Source: Caproiciproducens faecalis (GTDB lineage: Bacteria; Bacillota; Clostridia; Oscillospirales; Acutalibacteraceae). From it: a DNA stretch of 64,000 bases. Each line of letters opens with the position of its first letter. The stretch's first letter is position 1. A model generated the notes under the pieces. It ran no database searches, was not told where the DNA came from, and was given only the letters and a program-made list of their open reading frames with translations. The position numbers were made by a program, and so were the translations under genes. Of the stretch, positions 38,371 to 47,920 are shown piece by piece. The stretch covers positions 62,001 to 126,000 of the forward strand of contig NZ_JAGFNZ010000002.1 in NCBI RefSeq assembly GCF_019448085.1. The letters run 5' to 3'.

Positions 38371-39324
38371 ATGAACGCTGAGAATTCGCCAAAAAGAAGA
38401 AAAAATATTAGCTACGCAAAATGGGGGTACTTGTTTATTGCGCCGTTTTTCATTAGCTTTATTATTTTTTCTCTGTTTCCGCTGCTTTCTACAATCTACT
38501 ACAGTTTCTTCAAATATTACCGTCAGGGACTAAAGATTATCGGGCCGACTTTTATCGGCTTTGAAAATTTCTCCAACCTGTTTCGAACGGATTTGCTAAA
38601 CTACCTTGGAAACACTTTGATTATGTGGATTATCGGTTTTATCCCGCAGATTACCGTTGCGCTTCTTTTGGCGGCATGGTTTACCAATCAGCGGCTGCAC
38701 CTGCGCGGGCAGGGGTTCTTTAAAACCGTAATTTATATGCCGAACCTTATCATGGCTTCTGCTTTTGCCATGCTCTTCTTCGCGCTGTTTTCCGACAACG
38801 GGCCGGTCAACGGTTCTTTGCAGGCCCTTGGAATTCTCAGCCAGCCGTTTCGCTTTCTCGCCAGTGTAACAGGCACCCGAGGACTCATCTGTTTCATGAA
38901 CTTTCTGATGTGGTTCGGAAATACCACCATTCTGCTCATGGCTGCAATCATGGGTGTTGACCCCGGTCTTTATGAGGCAGCGGAAATTGACGGCGCAACT
39001 TCCAATCAGATGTTCTGGCGCATCACCATCCCCCTGATTCGCCCAATCATGGCATACGTTTTGATTACCTCTCTGATCGGCGGACTGCAGATGTTTGATG
39101 TGCCGCAGATTCTGACCAACGGCGCCGGCAACCCTGACCGAAGCGCAACCACCATGATTATGTATTTGAACAACCATATGTACAGCAAGAATTACGGAAT
39201 GGCGGGCGCCGTTTCCACCGTACTGTTCCTGATCTGCGCAATTCTTTGTTTCCTTGTTTATTTTATTATGTCGGGAAGCAATGATTCTGTAAAAAAAGAG
39301 CGAAAAGGAGGCGTACATAAATGA
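38371..39324 (+). CDS. Sugar ABC transporter permease (CUT1, MalF-like)
   Basis: A 317-residue membrane protein with six helices and the EAA loop YEAAEIDGATSNQMFWRITIP. The ATG at 38371 has GGAGAGGAG upstream. Its end overlaps the next permease by four bases (ATGA). Confidence 0.92.
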   Translation: MNAENSPKRRKNISYAKWGYLFIAPFFISFIIFSLFPLLSTIYYSFFKYYRQGLKIIGPTFIGFENFSNLFRTDLLNYLGNTLIMWIIGFIPQITVALLLAAWFTNQRLHLRGQGFFKTVIYMPNLIMASAFAMLFFALFSDNGPVNGSLQALGILSQPFRFLASVTGTRGLICFMNFLMWFGNTTILLMAAIMGVDPGLYEAAEIDGATSNQMFWRITIPLIRPIMAYVLITSLIGGLQMFDVPQILTNGAGNPDRSATTMIMYLNNHMYSKNYGMAGAVSTVLFLICAILCFLVYFIMSGSNDSVKKERKGGVHK

Positions 39325-40181
39325 CAAAACACGCAAAATCCGGCAAGGGAAAACTTGTTACAGCACGGGCAGTCAGCTATTTTGTTTTAGCGATTCTTTG
39401 CTTTTTGTGCCTGTTTTTCTTCTACATGCTTCTTATTAACTCGTCCCGAAATAATTTTCAGATTCAGCAGGGTTTTTCTTTCCTTCCGGGAAAATCCTTT
39501 GCAGTCAATTTTAACAACATGCTGAAGGACGCAAACTTACCTGTTGTAAGCGGAATTAGAAACAGTTTTATTGTCTCTGCGCTCAGTGCGATTTTGGCCA
39601 CTTATTTTTCCGCAATGACCGCTTACGGTATTTTTGCCTATAACTTCAAATTCAAAAGAGCCGCCTTTATCATTATTCTGCTGATAATGACGATGCCGAC
39701 ACAAGTTTCAGCGGTTGGATTTGTAAACCAGATGCAGGCAATGGGGCTGCGCAACTCACTGATTCCCCTGTTTCTTCCCACGATCTCTTCTCCCGTTGTA
39801 TTTTTCTTTATGAAGCAATACCTTGACAGCAACATGCCTATGGAAATTGTGGAGGCTGCGCGGATCGACGGCAGCAGTGAACTACACACCTTTAATTTTA
39901 TCGTACTGCCGATTATGAAACCAGCCATTGCCGTACAGGCAATTTTCACTTTCGTAACAGCGTGGAATAACTTCTTTATTCCCGCCCTGCTGCTTGACAA
40001 AGCCGACAAAAAGACCCTGCCTATCCTGATCGCGCAGCTGCGCAGCGCGGACTTCCTGAAATTTGACATGGGTCAGGTTTATATGCTGATTACCATTGCT
40101 ATTATACCGATTATTATTGTCTACCTCATCCTGTCCAAATACATTGTGCGCGGGGTCGCGCTGGGCGGTGTAAAGGGATAG
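39321..40181 (+). CDS. Sugar ABC transporter permease (CUT1, MalG-like)
   Basis: A 286-residue permease with six helices and the EAA loop VEAARIDGSSELHTFNFIVLP. Translationally coupled to the preceding gene. The operon has no ATPase, so a shared MsmX/MsmK-type ATPase elsewhere in the genome is required. Confidence 0.92.
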   Translation: MTKHAKSGKGKLVTARAVSYFVLAILCFLCLFFFYMLLINSSRNNFQIQQGFSFLPGKSFAVNFNNMLKDANLPVVSGIRNSFIVSALSAILATYFSAMTAYGIFAYNFKFKRAAFIIILLIMTMPTQVSAVGFVNQMQAMGLRNSLIPLFLPTISSPVVFFFMKQYLDSNMPMEIVEAARIDGSSELHTFNFIVLPIMKPAIAVQAIFTFVTAWNNFFIPALLLDKADKKTLPILIAQLRSADFLKFDMGQVYMLITIAIIPIIIVYLILSKYIVRGVALGGVKG

Positions 40182-40224
40182 CCTGAATACCGACTAATGA
40201 GATTCTTTACTGAGGATGAATAAA

Positions 40225-41580
40225 ATGGATTTTTCCAATCATTTTGTCTGGGGCGCCGCCGCTTCCTCCTATCAGATTGAAGGCGGTTCAAGGGAAGGGG
40301 GCAAAGGCGACTCCGTCTGGGACGAATTCTGCAGGATACCCGGTGCGGTCTTTGAAGGGCAGACAGGCGACATTGCCTGCGATCATTACCATCGCTTTCG
40401 GGACGACATCGCCATGATGAAGCAACTCGGCATCCGTGCTTACCGCTTTTCATTTTCGTGGCCCCGCATTTTCCCAAACGGTACGGGAGAAATCAACGAA
40501 GACGGAATGCGCTTTTACGAGGATGTTGTAGAGGAGCTTCTGAAAAATGAGATTATACCGTATGCTACTCTTTTTCATTGGGATTATCCGGCCGTCCTGC
40601 AAAAGCAGGGCGGCTGGCTGAACCCACAGAGTCCGTTGTGGTTTGAACAGTACGCCGAAGCAATCGCAAAGCGGTTTCAAGGCAAAATCCATCACTATTT
40701 TACAATCAATGAGCCGCAGTGCTTTATCGGGCTGGGTTACGGCCGCGGCCAGCATGCACCGGGGCTGAAACTCTCCGCCGCAGATAATTTTCTGGCGGTA
40801 CACCACGTTCTTTTGGCACACGGCAGAGCGGTGCGCGCGCTCAGAAAATACGGCGGCCCTGTCAGTGTGGGACTGGCGCAATGCGGAAGAATCTATTCCC
40901 CGCAGAGCAATCTGGCTGAAGATACCGAAGCCGCCCGGCGTGCCACCTTTGAGGTACCGGACAATTTTCTTGATGCGCTTTTCAGCGTTTCCCTTTGGAG
41001 CGACCCAATCTTTAAAGGGGAGTATCCGCAGGACTTCCGGCAGAAATTTTCCGGTTTGCTGCCAAAAATCAGTGCGGAAGATATGGAAATCATCAGTCAG
41101 CCGATTGATTTTTACGCCCAGAATATTTACCATTCCACCCGCGTAAAAGCGACAAAGGAAGGATGGGAAGAGGTTCCTTTTCCACCGGGTATGACGAAGA
41201 CCGCAATGAACTGGCCCGTTACTCCGGAATGCCTGTACTGGTGTCCAAAATTCCTATATGAAAAGTACCATAAAAAGATTATCATCAGTGAAAACGGGAT
41301 GTCCGCGCATGACACGATTTCGCTGGACGGGCGGGTTCACGACCCGAACCGAATCGATTATCTGCGCCGCTACCTGAGTTATTTACGGAAAGCAGCGAGG
41401 GAAGATATTGATATTGGGGGCTACTTTATCTGGTCATTGATGGATAATTTTGAATGGGATTCCGGCTATCACGAACGCTTCGGCATCATTTATATTGATT
41501 ACGAAACACAGCAGCGAATTCCAAAGGACAGCGCTTACTGGTACCAAAAAGTGGTGGAATGCAACGGAGAGAAGCTTTAA
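40225..41580 (+). CDS. Beta-glucosidase (GH1)
   Basis: A 451-residue GH1 enzyme. The acid/base Glu lies in FTINEPQ (about residue 163), the nucleophile Glu in IIISENGM (about 356), and the sugar-binding segment is WSLMDNFEWDSGYHERFGI. The NFEW tryptophan and absence of the phosphate-binding Ser/Lys/Tyr loop suggest a non-phosphorylated beta-glucoside, matching ABC rather than PTS import. I prefer the second ATG (40225), because GAGG touches the first one (40216) but is nine bases from the second. It provides a hydrolytic route beside cellobiose phosphorylase. Confidence 0.92.
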   Translation: MDFSNHFVWGAAASSYQIEGGSREGGKGDSVWDEFCRIPGAVFEGQTGDIACDHYHRFRDDIAMMKQLGIRAYRFSFSWPRIFPNGTGEINEDGMRFYEDVVEELLKNEIIPYATLFHWDYPAVLQKQGGWLNPQSPLWFEQYAEAIAKRFQGKIHHYFTINEPQCFIGLGYGRGQHAPGLKLSAADNFLAVHHVLLAHGRAVRALRKYGGPVSVGLAQCGRIYSPQSNLAEDTEAARRATFEVPDNFLDALFSVSLWSDPIFKGEYPQDFRQKFSGLLPKISAEDMEIISQPIDFYAQNIYHSTRVKATKEGWEEVPFPPGMTKTAMNWPVTPECLYWCPKFLYEKYHKKIIISENGMSAHDTISLDGRVHDPNRIDYLRRYLSYLRKAAREDIDIGGYFIWSLMDNFEWDSGYHERFGIIYIDYETQQRIPKDSAYWYQKVVECNGEKL

Positions 41581-41601
41581 AAAGCCTCTCTCCGTTTTTT
41601 T
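41564..41601. terminator. Terminator overlapping the GH1 stop codon
   Basis: Fourteen-pair stem with one mismatch (41564-41577 with 41582-41595) followed by a T run; the TAA stop lies in the loop. An A-rich loop and tail let it work for the convergent thiamine operon also. Confidence 0.8.
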
Positions 41602-42251
41602 CAGTCCGGCTCGAGCAGTTCCGCAAAGGAGTTAATGTACTCGTCCGCTTCCCGCAAAATGATTTCTTTTTCATAATCGGAGTACACATCGTAAACGCCA
41701 CAGGTCCAAAATCCGCCCGCCTTTGCTCCACGGATTCCCGCCGAAATGTCCTCAAACACCACGCAGTCCTGTGCGGAAAGACCGAGCCGCTGCGCCGCCA
41801 GAAAATAGATATCCGGAAAACCTTTTCCCCGCTCCACTTCACCCAAATGGGCAAAAGCGTCGAACAAGTCGAATACGCCGTTGTTTTTCAGCGCAGGCTC
41901 GTACAGTTCCGGGGTTTGCGCGGTGGCAACCGCCAGCTTGACACCCCGGCTTTTTAGTTTTCGTAAAAATTCTCCGGCCCGGGGCTTCAGTGCGATTTCA
42001 AAGCGATAAGCCTGTTCGGACATTTCCACCCAGTCGCGAATGACCTCCTCCGCCGTTTCCGTCAGAGAAAATCGCGCGATGGTATATGCCGCCGCGTCCC
42101 GGTAGTTCATGGGCGTAACCTTTTCCACATAGTCGTCGGGCAGGGAAATCCCTCTTTTTGCAAGAAACCACCGATCGATCTGCGCCCAGATTCCCATGGA
42201 CTCCAGTAAAGTACCGTCCAGGTCAAAAATCGCGCCTTTCAATTCCTTCAT
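41601..42251 (-). CDS. HAD family phosphatase (beta-phosphoglucomutase-like)
   Basis: A 216-residue HAD hydrolase: nucleophile motif [10 protein letters not shown] (Asp about 10 and 12), Thr in AVATAQTPE, and [17 protein letters not shown] as the acidic motif. The cap insertion (residues 17-85) is of the phosphoglucomutase/phosphatase type. Its start overlaps the thiE stop by four bases, so it is the last gene of the thiamine operon. A phosphatase for a thiamine precursor is therefore a better guess than sugar metabolism. Confidence 0.82.
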   Translation of the reverse strand: MKELKGAIFDLDGTLLESMGIWAQIDRWFLAKRGISLPDDYVEKVTPMNYRDAAAYTIARFSLTETAEEVIRDWVEMSEQAYRFEIALKPRAGEFLRKLKSRGVKLAVATAQTPELYEPALKNNGVFDLFDAFAHLGEVERGKGFPDIYFLAAQRLGLSAQDCVVFEDISAGIRGAKAGGFWTCGVYDVYSDYEKEIILREADEYINSFAELLEPD

Positions 42252-42883
42252 GGCTTCCCTCCCTGAAAAATCTGTAAAAGCCCGCGGGCGGCTTCGCGGA
42301 TGTCGGGCTGGGCAATCACCGCGGAAACCACCGACAGACCATCAATCCCAATATTGCAGAACGCCGGAGCGGTTTTCAGGTTAATTCCGCCAATGACGAC
42401 AATCGGGATTTTCACTGCTTCACGAATGGCACATAATTTCTGCATAGAGACAATCACGGCATCCGTTTTCGTACCTGTAGCGTACATGGCGCCCACGCCG
42501 AGATAATCCGCACCGTCTTTTTCGGCCTGAACGGCTTCTTCCAGCGTGGACGCGGACACCCCGATGATTTTTTCTTCGCCCAAGATACGGCGCAGGACTG
42601 TACAGGGCAAATCACTCTGCCCCACATGCACGCCGTCCGCGCCGACCGCAAGGGCAATATCCAGACGGTCATTGATAATCAGCGGAACATGATAATGCTC
42701 CGTTACCTTTTTTACTGCGAGGGCAGTTTCATAAAATTCACGGGAAGAAATGTCCTTTTCTCTCAGCTGAATCAGCGTGCAGCCGCCAAGAATTGCCTGC
42801 TCCACTGATTCTTCCACCGTCGCGGCGGTCATCAGTTCTCTGTCCGTACAAAGGTACAGAGAATAATCGACTTCAGGCTTCAT
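42248..42883 (-). CDS. thiE: Thiamine-phosphate synthase
   Basis: A 211-residue TIM-barrel enzyme joining HMP-pyrophosphate and thiazole phosphate into thiamine phosphate. Motifs are [41 protein letters not shown], and [14 protein letters not shown]. Overlaps thiM by 11 bases. Confidence 0.95.
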   Translation of the reverse strand: MKPEVDYSLYLCTDRELMTAATVEESVEQAILGGCTLIQLREKDISSREFYETALAVKKVTEHYHVPLIINDRLDIALAVGADGVHVGQSDLPCTVLRRILGEEKIIGVSASTLEEAVQAEKDGADYLGVGAMYATGTKTDAVIVSMQKLCAIREAVKIPIVVIGGINLKTAPAFCNIGIDGLSVVSAVIAQPDIREAARGLLQIFQGGKP

Positions 42884-43691
42884 CCAGCTTCGCCCTCTTT
42901 TCCATCAGTTCGGAATCCAGCCGGCCTAGCGCGTTGATCACGGCAATGTGAAAACTGCCCGTACCGGTCTGCCCCGCCGCTTCATACGCAAGTTCTCCCG
43001 CAATACCCATGGAGACTACACCGGCGACCGACGCGGTCAATCCGTCCCGCAGCGCGCCCGCGTAAGCGCCGACTAGCGCGGAGGTCATGCAGCCTGTGCC
43101 GGTCACCTTGCTGAGCATGGGGTGGCCGTTATGTATTTTGATTACTCTTTTTCCGTCGGAAATCACGTCAACCGCGCCGGTAATGGCAGCCGTGCAGCCC
43201 AGCTGTTCCGCAACGGCTTTGGCGATGGCAACCGCGTCGTTGCCGCCGTCGGCCTCGGAGGCATCCACGCCCTTGGTGGAAACGTTCAGCCCCGCCACAA
43301 AGGAAACTTCGGAAATATTGCCGCGCAGCACCGTAATTTTCACCTGCTTCAAAATCTCTCTGGTCGCGTCGTTGCGCAGTTTGGAAGCGCCCGCGCCGAC
43401 CGGGTCAAACACAACGGGAATCCCGAGTTCGTTCGCTTTTTTTCCCGCCGCAAGCATAGAAGCGATGGTGCGCTGGTTCAGCGTGCCGATGTTCAGCACG
43501 AGCGCGGAAGAGATCGCGGAAATATCCGCCGCTTCCGCAATGTCGTCCGCCATAATTGGTGACGCGCCGATGGCAAGCAGTGCGTTCGCACAGTCGTTAA
43601 CCGTAACGTAATTGGTAATGTTATGTACCAGGGGGACAGTTTCTCTCAGGATACGGACAGCGTTTGATACTTCGTTGGTAATTTGATTCAT
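42873..43691 (-). CDS. thiM: Hydroxyethylthiazole kinase
   Basis: A 272-residue kinase that salvages the thiazole alcohol. Motifs are [39 protein letters not shown] and the catalytic [14 protein letters not shown]. Because no thiazole synthesis genes (thiG, thiH, thiS, thiF) are in this operon, the thiazole half may be salvaged. Confidence 0.95.
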   Translation of the reverse strand: MNQITNEVSNAVRILRETVPLVHNITNYVTVNDCANALLAIGASPIMADDIAEAADISAISSALVLNIGTLNQRTIASMLAAGKKANELGIPVVFDPVGAGASKLRNDATREILKQVKITVLRGNISEVSFVAGLNVSTKGVDASEADGGNDAVAIAKAVAEQLGCTAAITGAVDVISDGKRVIKIHNGHPMLSKVTGTGCMTSALVGAYAGALRDGLTASVAGVVSMGIAGELAYEAAGQTGTGSFHIAVINALGRLDSELMEKRAKLDEA

Positions 43692-43709
43692 TGTTTTATC
43701 CTCCGTATT

Positions 43710-45023
43710 TTATTTCTCAGAGCAGAACTCTACTTTTTTACCTTCCAGAATCAGGTTGGTCGTGCGGACAGCGCACATTTTTCCGCACATGGAGCAGGTG
43801 TGGCGGTCGGCGGGAGGAGTACTCTCAAAGTAGGCTTTTGCTTTTTCCCCGTCAATGGCTACCCGGAACATTTCATCCCAGTCCATTTTTTGGCGCGCGT
43901 GTGCCATCTGATTGTCCAGATCACGGGCGTGCGGGACGCCCTTCGCAATATCCGCCGCATGCGCGGCTATTTTACTGGCGATAATCCCTTCCTTAACGTC
44001 GCTTATATCCGGCAGCCGAAGATGCTCGGCGGGCGTGACATAGCACAGGAAATCCGCGCCGCTGGCCGCTGCAATGGCACCGCCGATGGCGGAAGTAATG
44101 TGGTCGTAGCCGGGCGCGATATCGGTGACCAGAGGCCCCAGCACATAGAACGGCGCGTTGTGGCAAAGCCGCTTCTGCAGCGCCATATTGGCGGCAATCT
44201 CATTCATTGCCATATGGCCCGGGCCTTCCACCATCACCTGTACGTCTTTTTCCCACGCGCGTTTTGTCAGGCTGCCGAGCTCAATCAGTTCCCCGATCTG
44301 GCCCGCGTCGGTGCTGTCGTCCAGACAGCCCGGACGGAGCGCGTCGCCAAGGCTGATAGTTACGTCGTATTCGCGTAAAATCTCCAAAACCTCATCGTAA
44401 TACTCATAAAACGGATTTTCATTGCCCGTCATTTCCATCCACGCAAAAAGCAGGGAACCCCCGCGGGAGACAATGTTCATGACGCGGCCTTCCCTGCGGA
44501 AGCCCTCCACGGCGCGGCGATTGATGCCCGCATGAATCGTCATGAAGTCCACGCCTTCCTTCGCGTGTGCCTCCACCACCTTCAGAAAATCCTTCGCGGA
44601 GATTTCCAGCAGATCCTTTTCCAGGTAACCGATCGCGTCGTACATCGGCACCGTGCCAATCATGGCGGGGGATTTCGCGATCAGCTCCTGCCGGAAGGTA
44701 TTGGTTTTGCCGTAATTGCTCAGGTCCATAATTGCTTCCGCGCCGAACCGGAGCGCCATGTCCACCTTTTGCATTTCCACATCGTAATTTTTGCAGTCGC
44801 CGGAAATGCCCAGATTAACATTGATTTTTGTTTTTAAACCCGTACCGATTCCTTCCGGGGACAGAGAAGTATGATTGATGTTGGCCGGAATGGCGACCTG
44901 TCCGCACGCGACGAGTTCCCGCAGCTTTTCCGGTTCCATGGATTCCTTTTTTGCCACCGCTGCGATTTCTTTCGTGATAATCCCTTTTTTGGCTGCTTCC
45001 ATCTGTGTATGATATGTTCTCAT
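43710..45023 (-). CDS. thiC: Phosphomethylpyrimidine synthase
   Basis: A 437-residue radical SAM enzyme that rearranges aminoimidazole ribotide into HMP phosphate. The C-terminal cluster-binding motif CSMCGKMC and the [30 protein letters not shown] and [18 protein letters not shown] blocks are diagnostic. It is the short form without the long N-terminal domain of plant and proteobacterial ThiC. The ATG overlaps the thiD stop. Confidence 0.96.
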   Translation of the reverse strand: MRTYHTQMEAAKKGIITKEIAAVAKKESMEPEKLRELVACGQVAIPANINHTSLSPEGIGTGLKTKINVNLGISGDCKNYDVEMQKVDMALRFGAEAIMDLSNYGKTNTFRQELIAKSPAMIGTVPMYDAIGYLEKDLLEISAKDFLKVVEAHAKEGVDFMTIHAGINRRAVEGFRREGRVMNIVSRGGSLLFAWMEMTGNENPFYEYYDEVLEILREYDVTISLGDALRPGCLDDSTDAGQIGELIELGSLTKRAWEKDVQVMVEGPGHMAMNEIAANMALQKRLCHNAPFYVLGPLVTDIAPGYDHITSAIGGAIAAASGADFLCYVTPAEHLRLPDISDVKEGIIASKIAAHAADIAKGVPHARDLDNQMAHARQKMDWDEMFRVAIDGEKAKAYFESTPPADRHTCSMCGKMCAVRTTNLILEGKKVEFCSEK

Positions 45024-45811
45024 TGTAGTATTCCTCCGCTTTTATACAAATTGTAAAAATGATTGGTGGGGCCATGCCCCTTTCCGATCGGCAGCGCGTG
45101 CCGAATGGCTGTGGTAACGTATTCTTTTGCGGCGCTGACGGCCTCGGGAACTTCCGCTCCGTTCGCAAGGTTTGCCGCGATGGCCGACGAAAGGGTGCAG
45201 CCCGTGCCGTGGGTGTTTTTCGTGGGGATACGTTCCGTCGTGAAGGAACGGTAATCTTTCCCGTCGTACAGAATATCCACCGCGTCGCCGGTCAGATGCC
45301 CGCCCTTAACCAGCACATACCGGGGGCCCATACTTCTTAGGATAACCGCGGCCTTTTCCATATCCTTAACGGTATGGATTTCCATGCCGGTGATCGCTTC
45401 CGCCTCCGGGATATTGGGCGTGAGCAGAAAAGCCTGTGGCAGCATTTCGGCTTTCAGCGTTTCCAGCGCCTCCGGGTGCATTAGGGCGCGTCCGCCCTTT
45501 GCAACCATGACCGGGTCGAGCACCACGCCGCTGGGACGGTAAAAGCGCAGTTTTTCCGAAACCGTTCTCATCTGATCCGCACCGGAAAGCATGCCGATTT
45601 TTATCCCGTCCACCGCAATATCTTCAAACACGGCGTCGATCTGGTCGGCGACTATCTGCGACGGGATGTCATGAATGGAAATCACGCGGCTGGTGTTTTC
45701 CGCCACTACCGATACGATCACGCTCATGCCAAAGGTTCCGTGTGCGGCAAAGGTTTTCAGATCGGCCTGAATCCCGGCTCCACCGCTGCAGTCGGAACCG
45801 GCAATGGTCAA
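45020..45811 (-). CDS. thiD: HMP/HMP-phosphate kinase
   Basis: A 263-residue ribokinase-fold enzyme that phosphorylates HMP twice. Motifs are [31 protein letters not shown] and [18 protein letters not shown]. First gene of the operon, behind two TPP riboswitches. Confidence 0.96.
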   Translation of the reverse strand: MTIAGSDCSGGAGIQADLKTFAAHGTFGMSVIVSVVAENTSRVISIHDIPSQIVADQIDAVFEDIAVDGIKIGMLSGADQMRTVSEKLRFYRPSGVVLDPVMVAKGGRALMHPEALETLKAEMLPQAFLLTPNIPEAEAITGMEIHTVKDMEKAAVILRSMGPRYVLVKGGHLTGDAVDILYDGKDYRSFTTERIPTKNTHGTGCTLSSAIAANLANGAEVPEAVSAAKEYVTTAIRHALPIGKGHGPTNHFYNLYKSGGILQ

Positions 45812-45843
45812 TAAATTTTTAATAGCTGTCTCTCCTCCTTCTA

Positions 45844-45875
45844 AAATAAAAAATGCCCACCGTCAAGGTGAGCAT
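45844..45875 (-). terminator. Terminator of TPP riboswitch 1
   Basis: Nine-pair stem (45867-45875 with 45853-45861, one G-G mismatch allowed), five-base loop, then TTTTTATTT on the minus strand, right before the thiD ribosome site. Confidence 0.8.
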
Positions 45876-45894
45876 AACATCATTAGAATTTCAA

Positions 45895-45975
45895 TTTGCT
45901 CCCTACGACAGCGTTAACTGACAGGTTCAAAGGGTCAGGTTCTACCTTCTCAACTCGGATGAGTCCCCCCGCGTT
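45895..45975 (-). ncRNA. TPP riboswitch 1 (gene-proximal)
   Basis: On the minus strand this contains the conserved THI-box parts: GGGGGACTC at the 5' side, GAGAAGG, the ACCCTTTGAACCTG core, and the closing TAGGGA near 45900. Followed by its own terminator (45844-45875). Confidence 0.92.
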
Positions 45976-45981
45976 ATTCAA

Positions 45982-46013
45982 TTAAAAAAGCGTCCACCCA
46001 AACAGGTGAACGC
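45982..46013 (-). terminator. Terminator of TPP riboswitch 2
   Basis: Nine-pair stem (GCGTTCACC, 46005-46013, with 45990-45998, one G-T pair), then a T run on the minus strand. Confidence 0.8.
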
Positions 46014-46027
46014 AAATCAACTTTTGA

Positions 46028-46107
46028 CAACGTTCCCTACTCCGGTATTAGCCGACAGGTTCAAAGGGTCAGGTTCTACCTTCTCAACTCAATGAGTTCC
46101 CCCAGTT
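46028..46107 (-). ncRNA. TPP riboswitch 2 (promoter-proximal)
   Basis: Minus-strand GGGGGAACTC, GAGAAGG, ACCCTTTGAACCTG and GTAGGGAACG form a second complete THI box, sharing the long core with riboswitch 1 but differing in the P3 region and flanks. Confidence 0.92.
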
Positions 46108-46114
46108 GTTATTC

Positions 46115-46143
46115 ATTATATACTGCATTTAAAAAGCTGTCAA
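46115..46143 (-). promoter_or_regulatory. Promoter of the thiamine operon
   Basis: Perfect consensus TTGACA (46138-46143), 17 bases, TATAAT (46115-46120) on the minus strand. Confidence 0.88.
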
Positions 46144-46184
46144 TCCATTTCTTTGCCAGCTGTCTAAACTAAGAAGGGCGCCGT

Positions 46185-46526
46185 TTATCTTACAGCCTTT
46201 CTTCCCCGCTCGCCTGTTCGGATACGGACGGCATCGCCAATATCGGAAATAAAAATTTTACCGTCCCCGAATTCTCCGGTGTAAGCTTTGCTCACAATGC
46301 TATCTACAACCGAATCCGCCTGTTCGTCCAGAACAATCATTTCCATTTTTATTTTCGGCAGAAATTGATAGTCAATTTCCGCCCCTCTTACAAATTCCTT
46401 CCAGCCCTTCTGATTTCCGCAGCCCATAACCTGCATAATACTTAAACCGCTGAGCTGAAGGGTGTCAAGGATCTCTTTCATATCCTCCAGTTGCTCCGGA
46501 CGGATAAACGCTTCAATTTTTTTCAT
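46185..46526 (-). CDS. P-II family nitrogen regulator
   Basis: A 113-residue P-II protein (MKKIEAFIRPEQLEDMKEIL, GDGKIFISDIGDAVRIRTGERG). In the T-loop the uridylylated Tyr51 is Ile and Tyr46 is Val (EFVRGAEID), so classical uridylylation is not possible; Lys58 in LPKIK is kept. It directly follows an ammonium transporter gene and probably binds it to block transport according to ATP/ADP and 2-oxoglutarate levels. Confidence 0.92.
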   Translation of the reverse strand: MKKIEAFIRPEQLEDMKEILDTLQLSGLSIMQVMGCGNQKGWKEFVRGAEIDYQFLPKIKMEMIVLDEQADSVVDSIVSKAYTGEFGDGKIFISDIGDAVRIRTGERGRKAVR

Positions 46527-46545
46527 CTCAACTCAACCTCATTCC

Positions 46546-47781
46546 TTAATCCATCCCGTTAAATGCCGGGTATGCGGATTCGCCGTGCTGTGTGGCATCC
46601 AGACCAATATCTTCCTCTTTGGGTGACACTTTGATCCCCTGTGTTACCGCCGAGGTGATCTTTCCGGCAATCAGGGTACCGGCAACCGCGATGGCAATTG
46701 TAAGGGCGATTGCGGCAATCTGGCGCAGGAACAGATTGATATCGCCGAAAATCAGCCCGTTCCACGCCACGGCGGGATTAATGGACTTTTGCGCAAAAAT
46801 ACCGGTCGCAATTCCGCCCCAGATTCCGCCGACGCCATGGCACCCAAAAACGTCCAATGCATCGTCATAACCGAATTTCTTTTTGACAACGGTAATAAAG
46901 AAATAGCAAATCGGGCTAACCAAAGCGCCAATGACCACAGCAGCCCAGACCGGGACAAATCCCGCTCCCGGGGTAATGGAGACCAGTCCGATAACCAGTC
47001 CGGTAGAAGCGCCTACAATGGTGGGTTTCCCTTCCGTCAGCACTTCAATCAGCAGCCAGGAAAGCATTGCGGACGCAGCCGCGGTATTGGTGGTCAGAAA
47101 AGCGTGAATTGCAAGCTCGTTCGCTCCCAGCGCGCTGCCGGCGTTAAACCCGAACCAGCCGAACCATAAAAGCGCCGCGCCCAGAAAAATAAAGGGAGCA
47201 TTGTGCGGGCGGTAAGCCGTTCTCCCGTAATTTTTACGCTTGCCGAGAAAGATGGCCAGTACAAGCGCGCTGACGCCGGAACTGATATGTACCACATTGC
47301 CGCCCGCGAAATCCACGGAACCGATATCAAACAGGATGCCTCCGCCCCAAACCATATGTGCAAGGGGATAATAGACAATAATGGACCAAATCGCCGTGAA
47401 AACAACCAAAGAAGAAAACTTCATTCGCTCCGCCACAGCGCCGGTCATCAGCGCAGGCGTAATAATGGCAAACATCATCTGAAACACGGCAAAAGCCAAT
47501 GTGTTTGGGTAAGGAAGCGTAGTGTCCGTCATTCCGTCAAAATTCATTCCCGCCCACTTCAGATTTCCAATGATGCCGGCAACATCTCCGCTGAAGGACA
47601 GGGAAAATCCAATCAGTACCCACAGCACGGATGCTACGCCCATCAGAATAACCGACGACATCAACGTATTGATAATATTTTTCCGCTTAACAAAACCGCC
47701 GTAAAAAAAAGCCAGACCCGGTGTCATAAGAAGTACCATTGCTGAGGATGTCAGCATCCACGCCACATCTCCATGATCCAT
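46546..47781 (-). CDS. amt: Ammonium transporter
   Basis: A 411-residue Amt/MEP/Rh channel with eleven predicted membrane helices. Family motifs are MTPGLAFFYGGFVKRKN, DFAGGNVVHISSGVSALVLA, GAALLWFGWFGFNAGSA and DALDVFGCHGVGGIWG; the twin pore histidines lie in VHISSG and CHGVGG. The ATG at 47781 has AGAGG upstream and matches the normal mature start; the in-frame start at 47874 is upstream of the leader hairpin. In one operon with the P-II gene. Confidence 0.95.
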   Translation of the reverse strand: MDHGDVAWMLTSSAMVLLMTPGLAFFYGGFVKRKNIINTLMSSVILMGVASVLWVLIGFSLSFSGDVAGIIGNLKWAGMNFDGMTDTTLPYPNTLAFAVFQMMFAIITPALMTGAVAERMKFSSLVVFTAIWSIIVYYPLAHMVWGGGILFDIGSVDFAGGNVVHISSGVSALVLAIFLGKRKNYGRTAYRPHNAPFIFLGAALLWFGWFGFNAGSALGANELAIHAFLTTNTAAASAMLSWLLIEVLTEGKPTIVGASTGLVIGLVSITPGAGFVPVWAAVVIGALVSPICYFFITVVKKKFGYDDALDVFGCHGVGGIWGGIATGIFAQKSINPAVAWNGLIFGDINLFLRQIAAIALTIAIAVAGTLIAGKITSAVTQGIKVSPKEEDIGLDATQHGESAYPAFNGMD

Positions 47782-47811
47782 GTTCAAACCTCTATTCCTC
47801 TGTTTATTGCA

Positions 47812-47862
47812 GAAAATAAAAAAGGTCAATAAAGTTGTACATGTGTACAGCTTTATTGACCT
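47812..47862 (-). promoter_or_regulatory. Terminator-like hairpin in amt leader
   Basis: Forty-base near-perfect dyad (47823-47862): twelve-base arms AGGTCAATAAAG, a single T/G position, then TGTACA arms. On the minus strand it is followed by TTTTTATTTT and lies about 40 bases before the amt start. It could attenuate transcription into amt. Confidence 0.65.
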
Positions 47863-47920
47863 CATTGCCAACAAGACGCGTCTTTCAGCAGGCAGCTTTC
47901 TGCTTCTTCCTGCCTTTATT

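Noticed and set aside
45895-46107. The two near-identical segments as a mobile repeat or CRISPR-like array
   Set aside because: They contain the THI-box core and are each followed by a terminator, so they are tandem TPP riboswitches.
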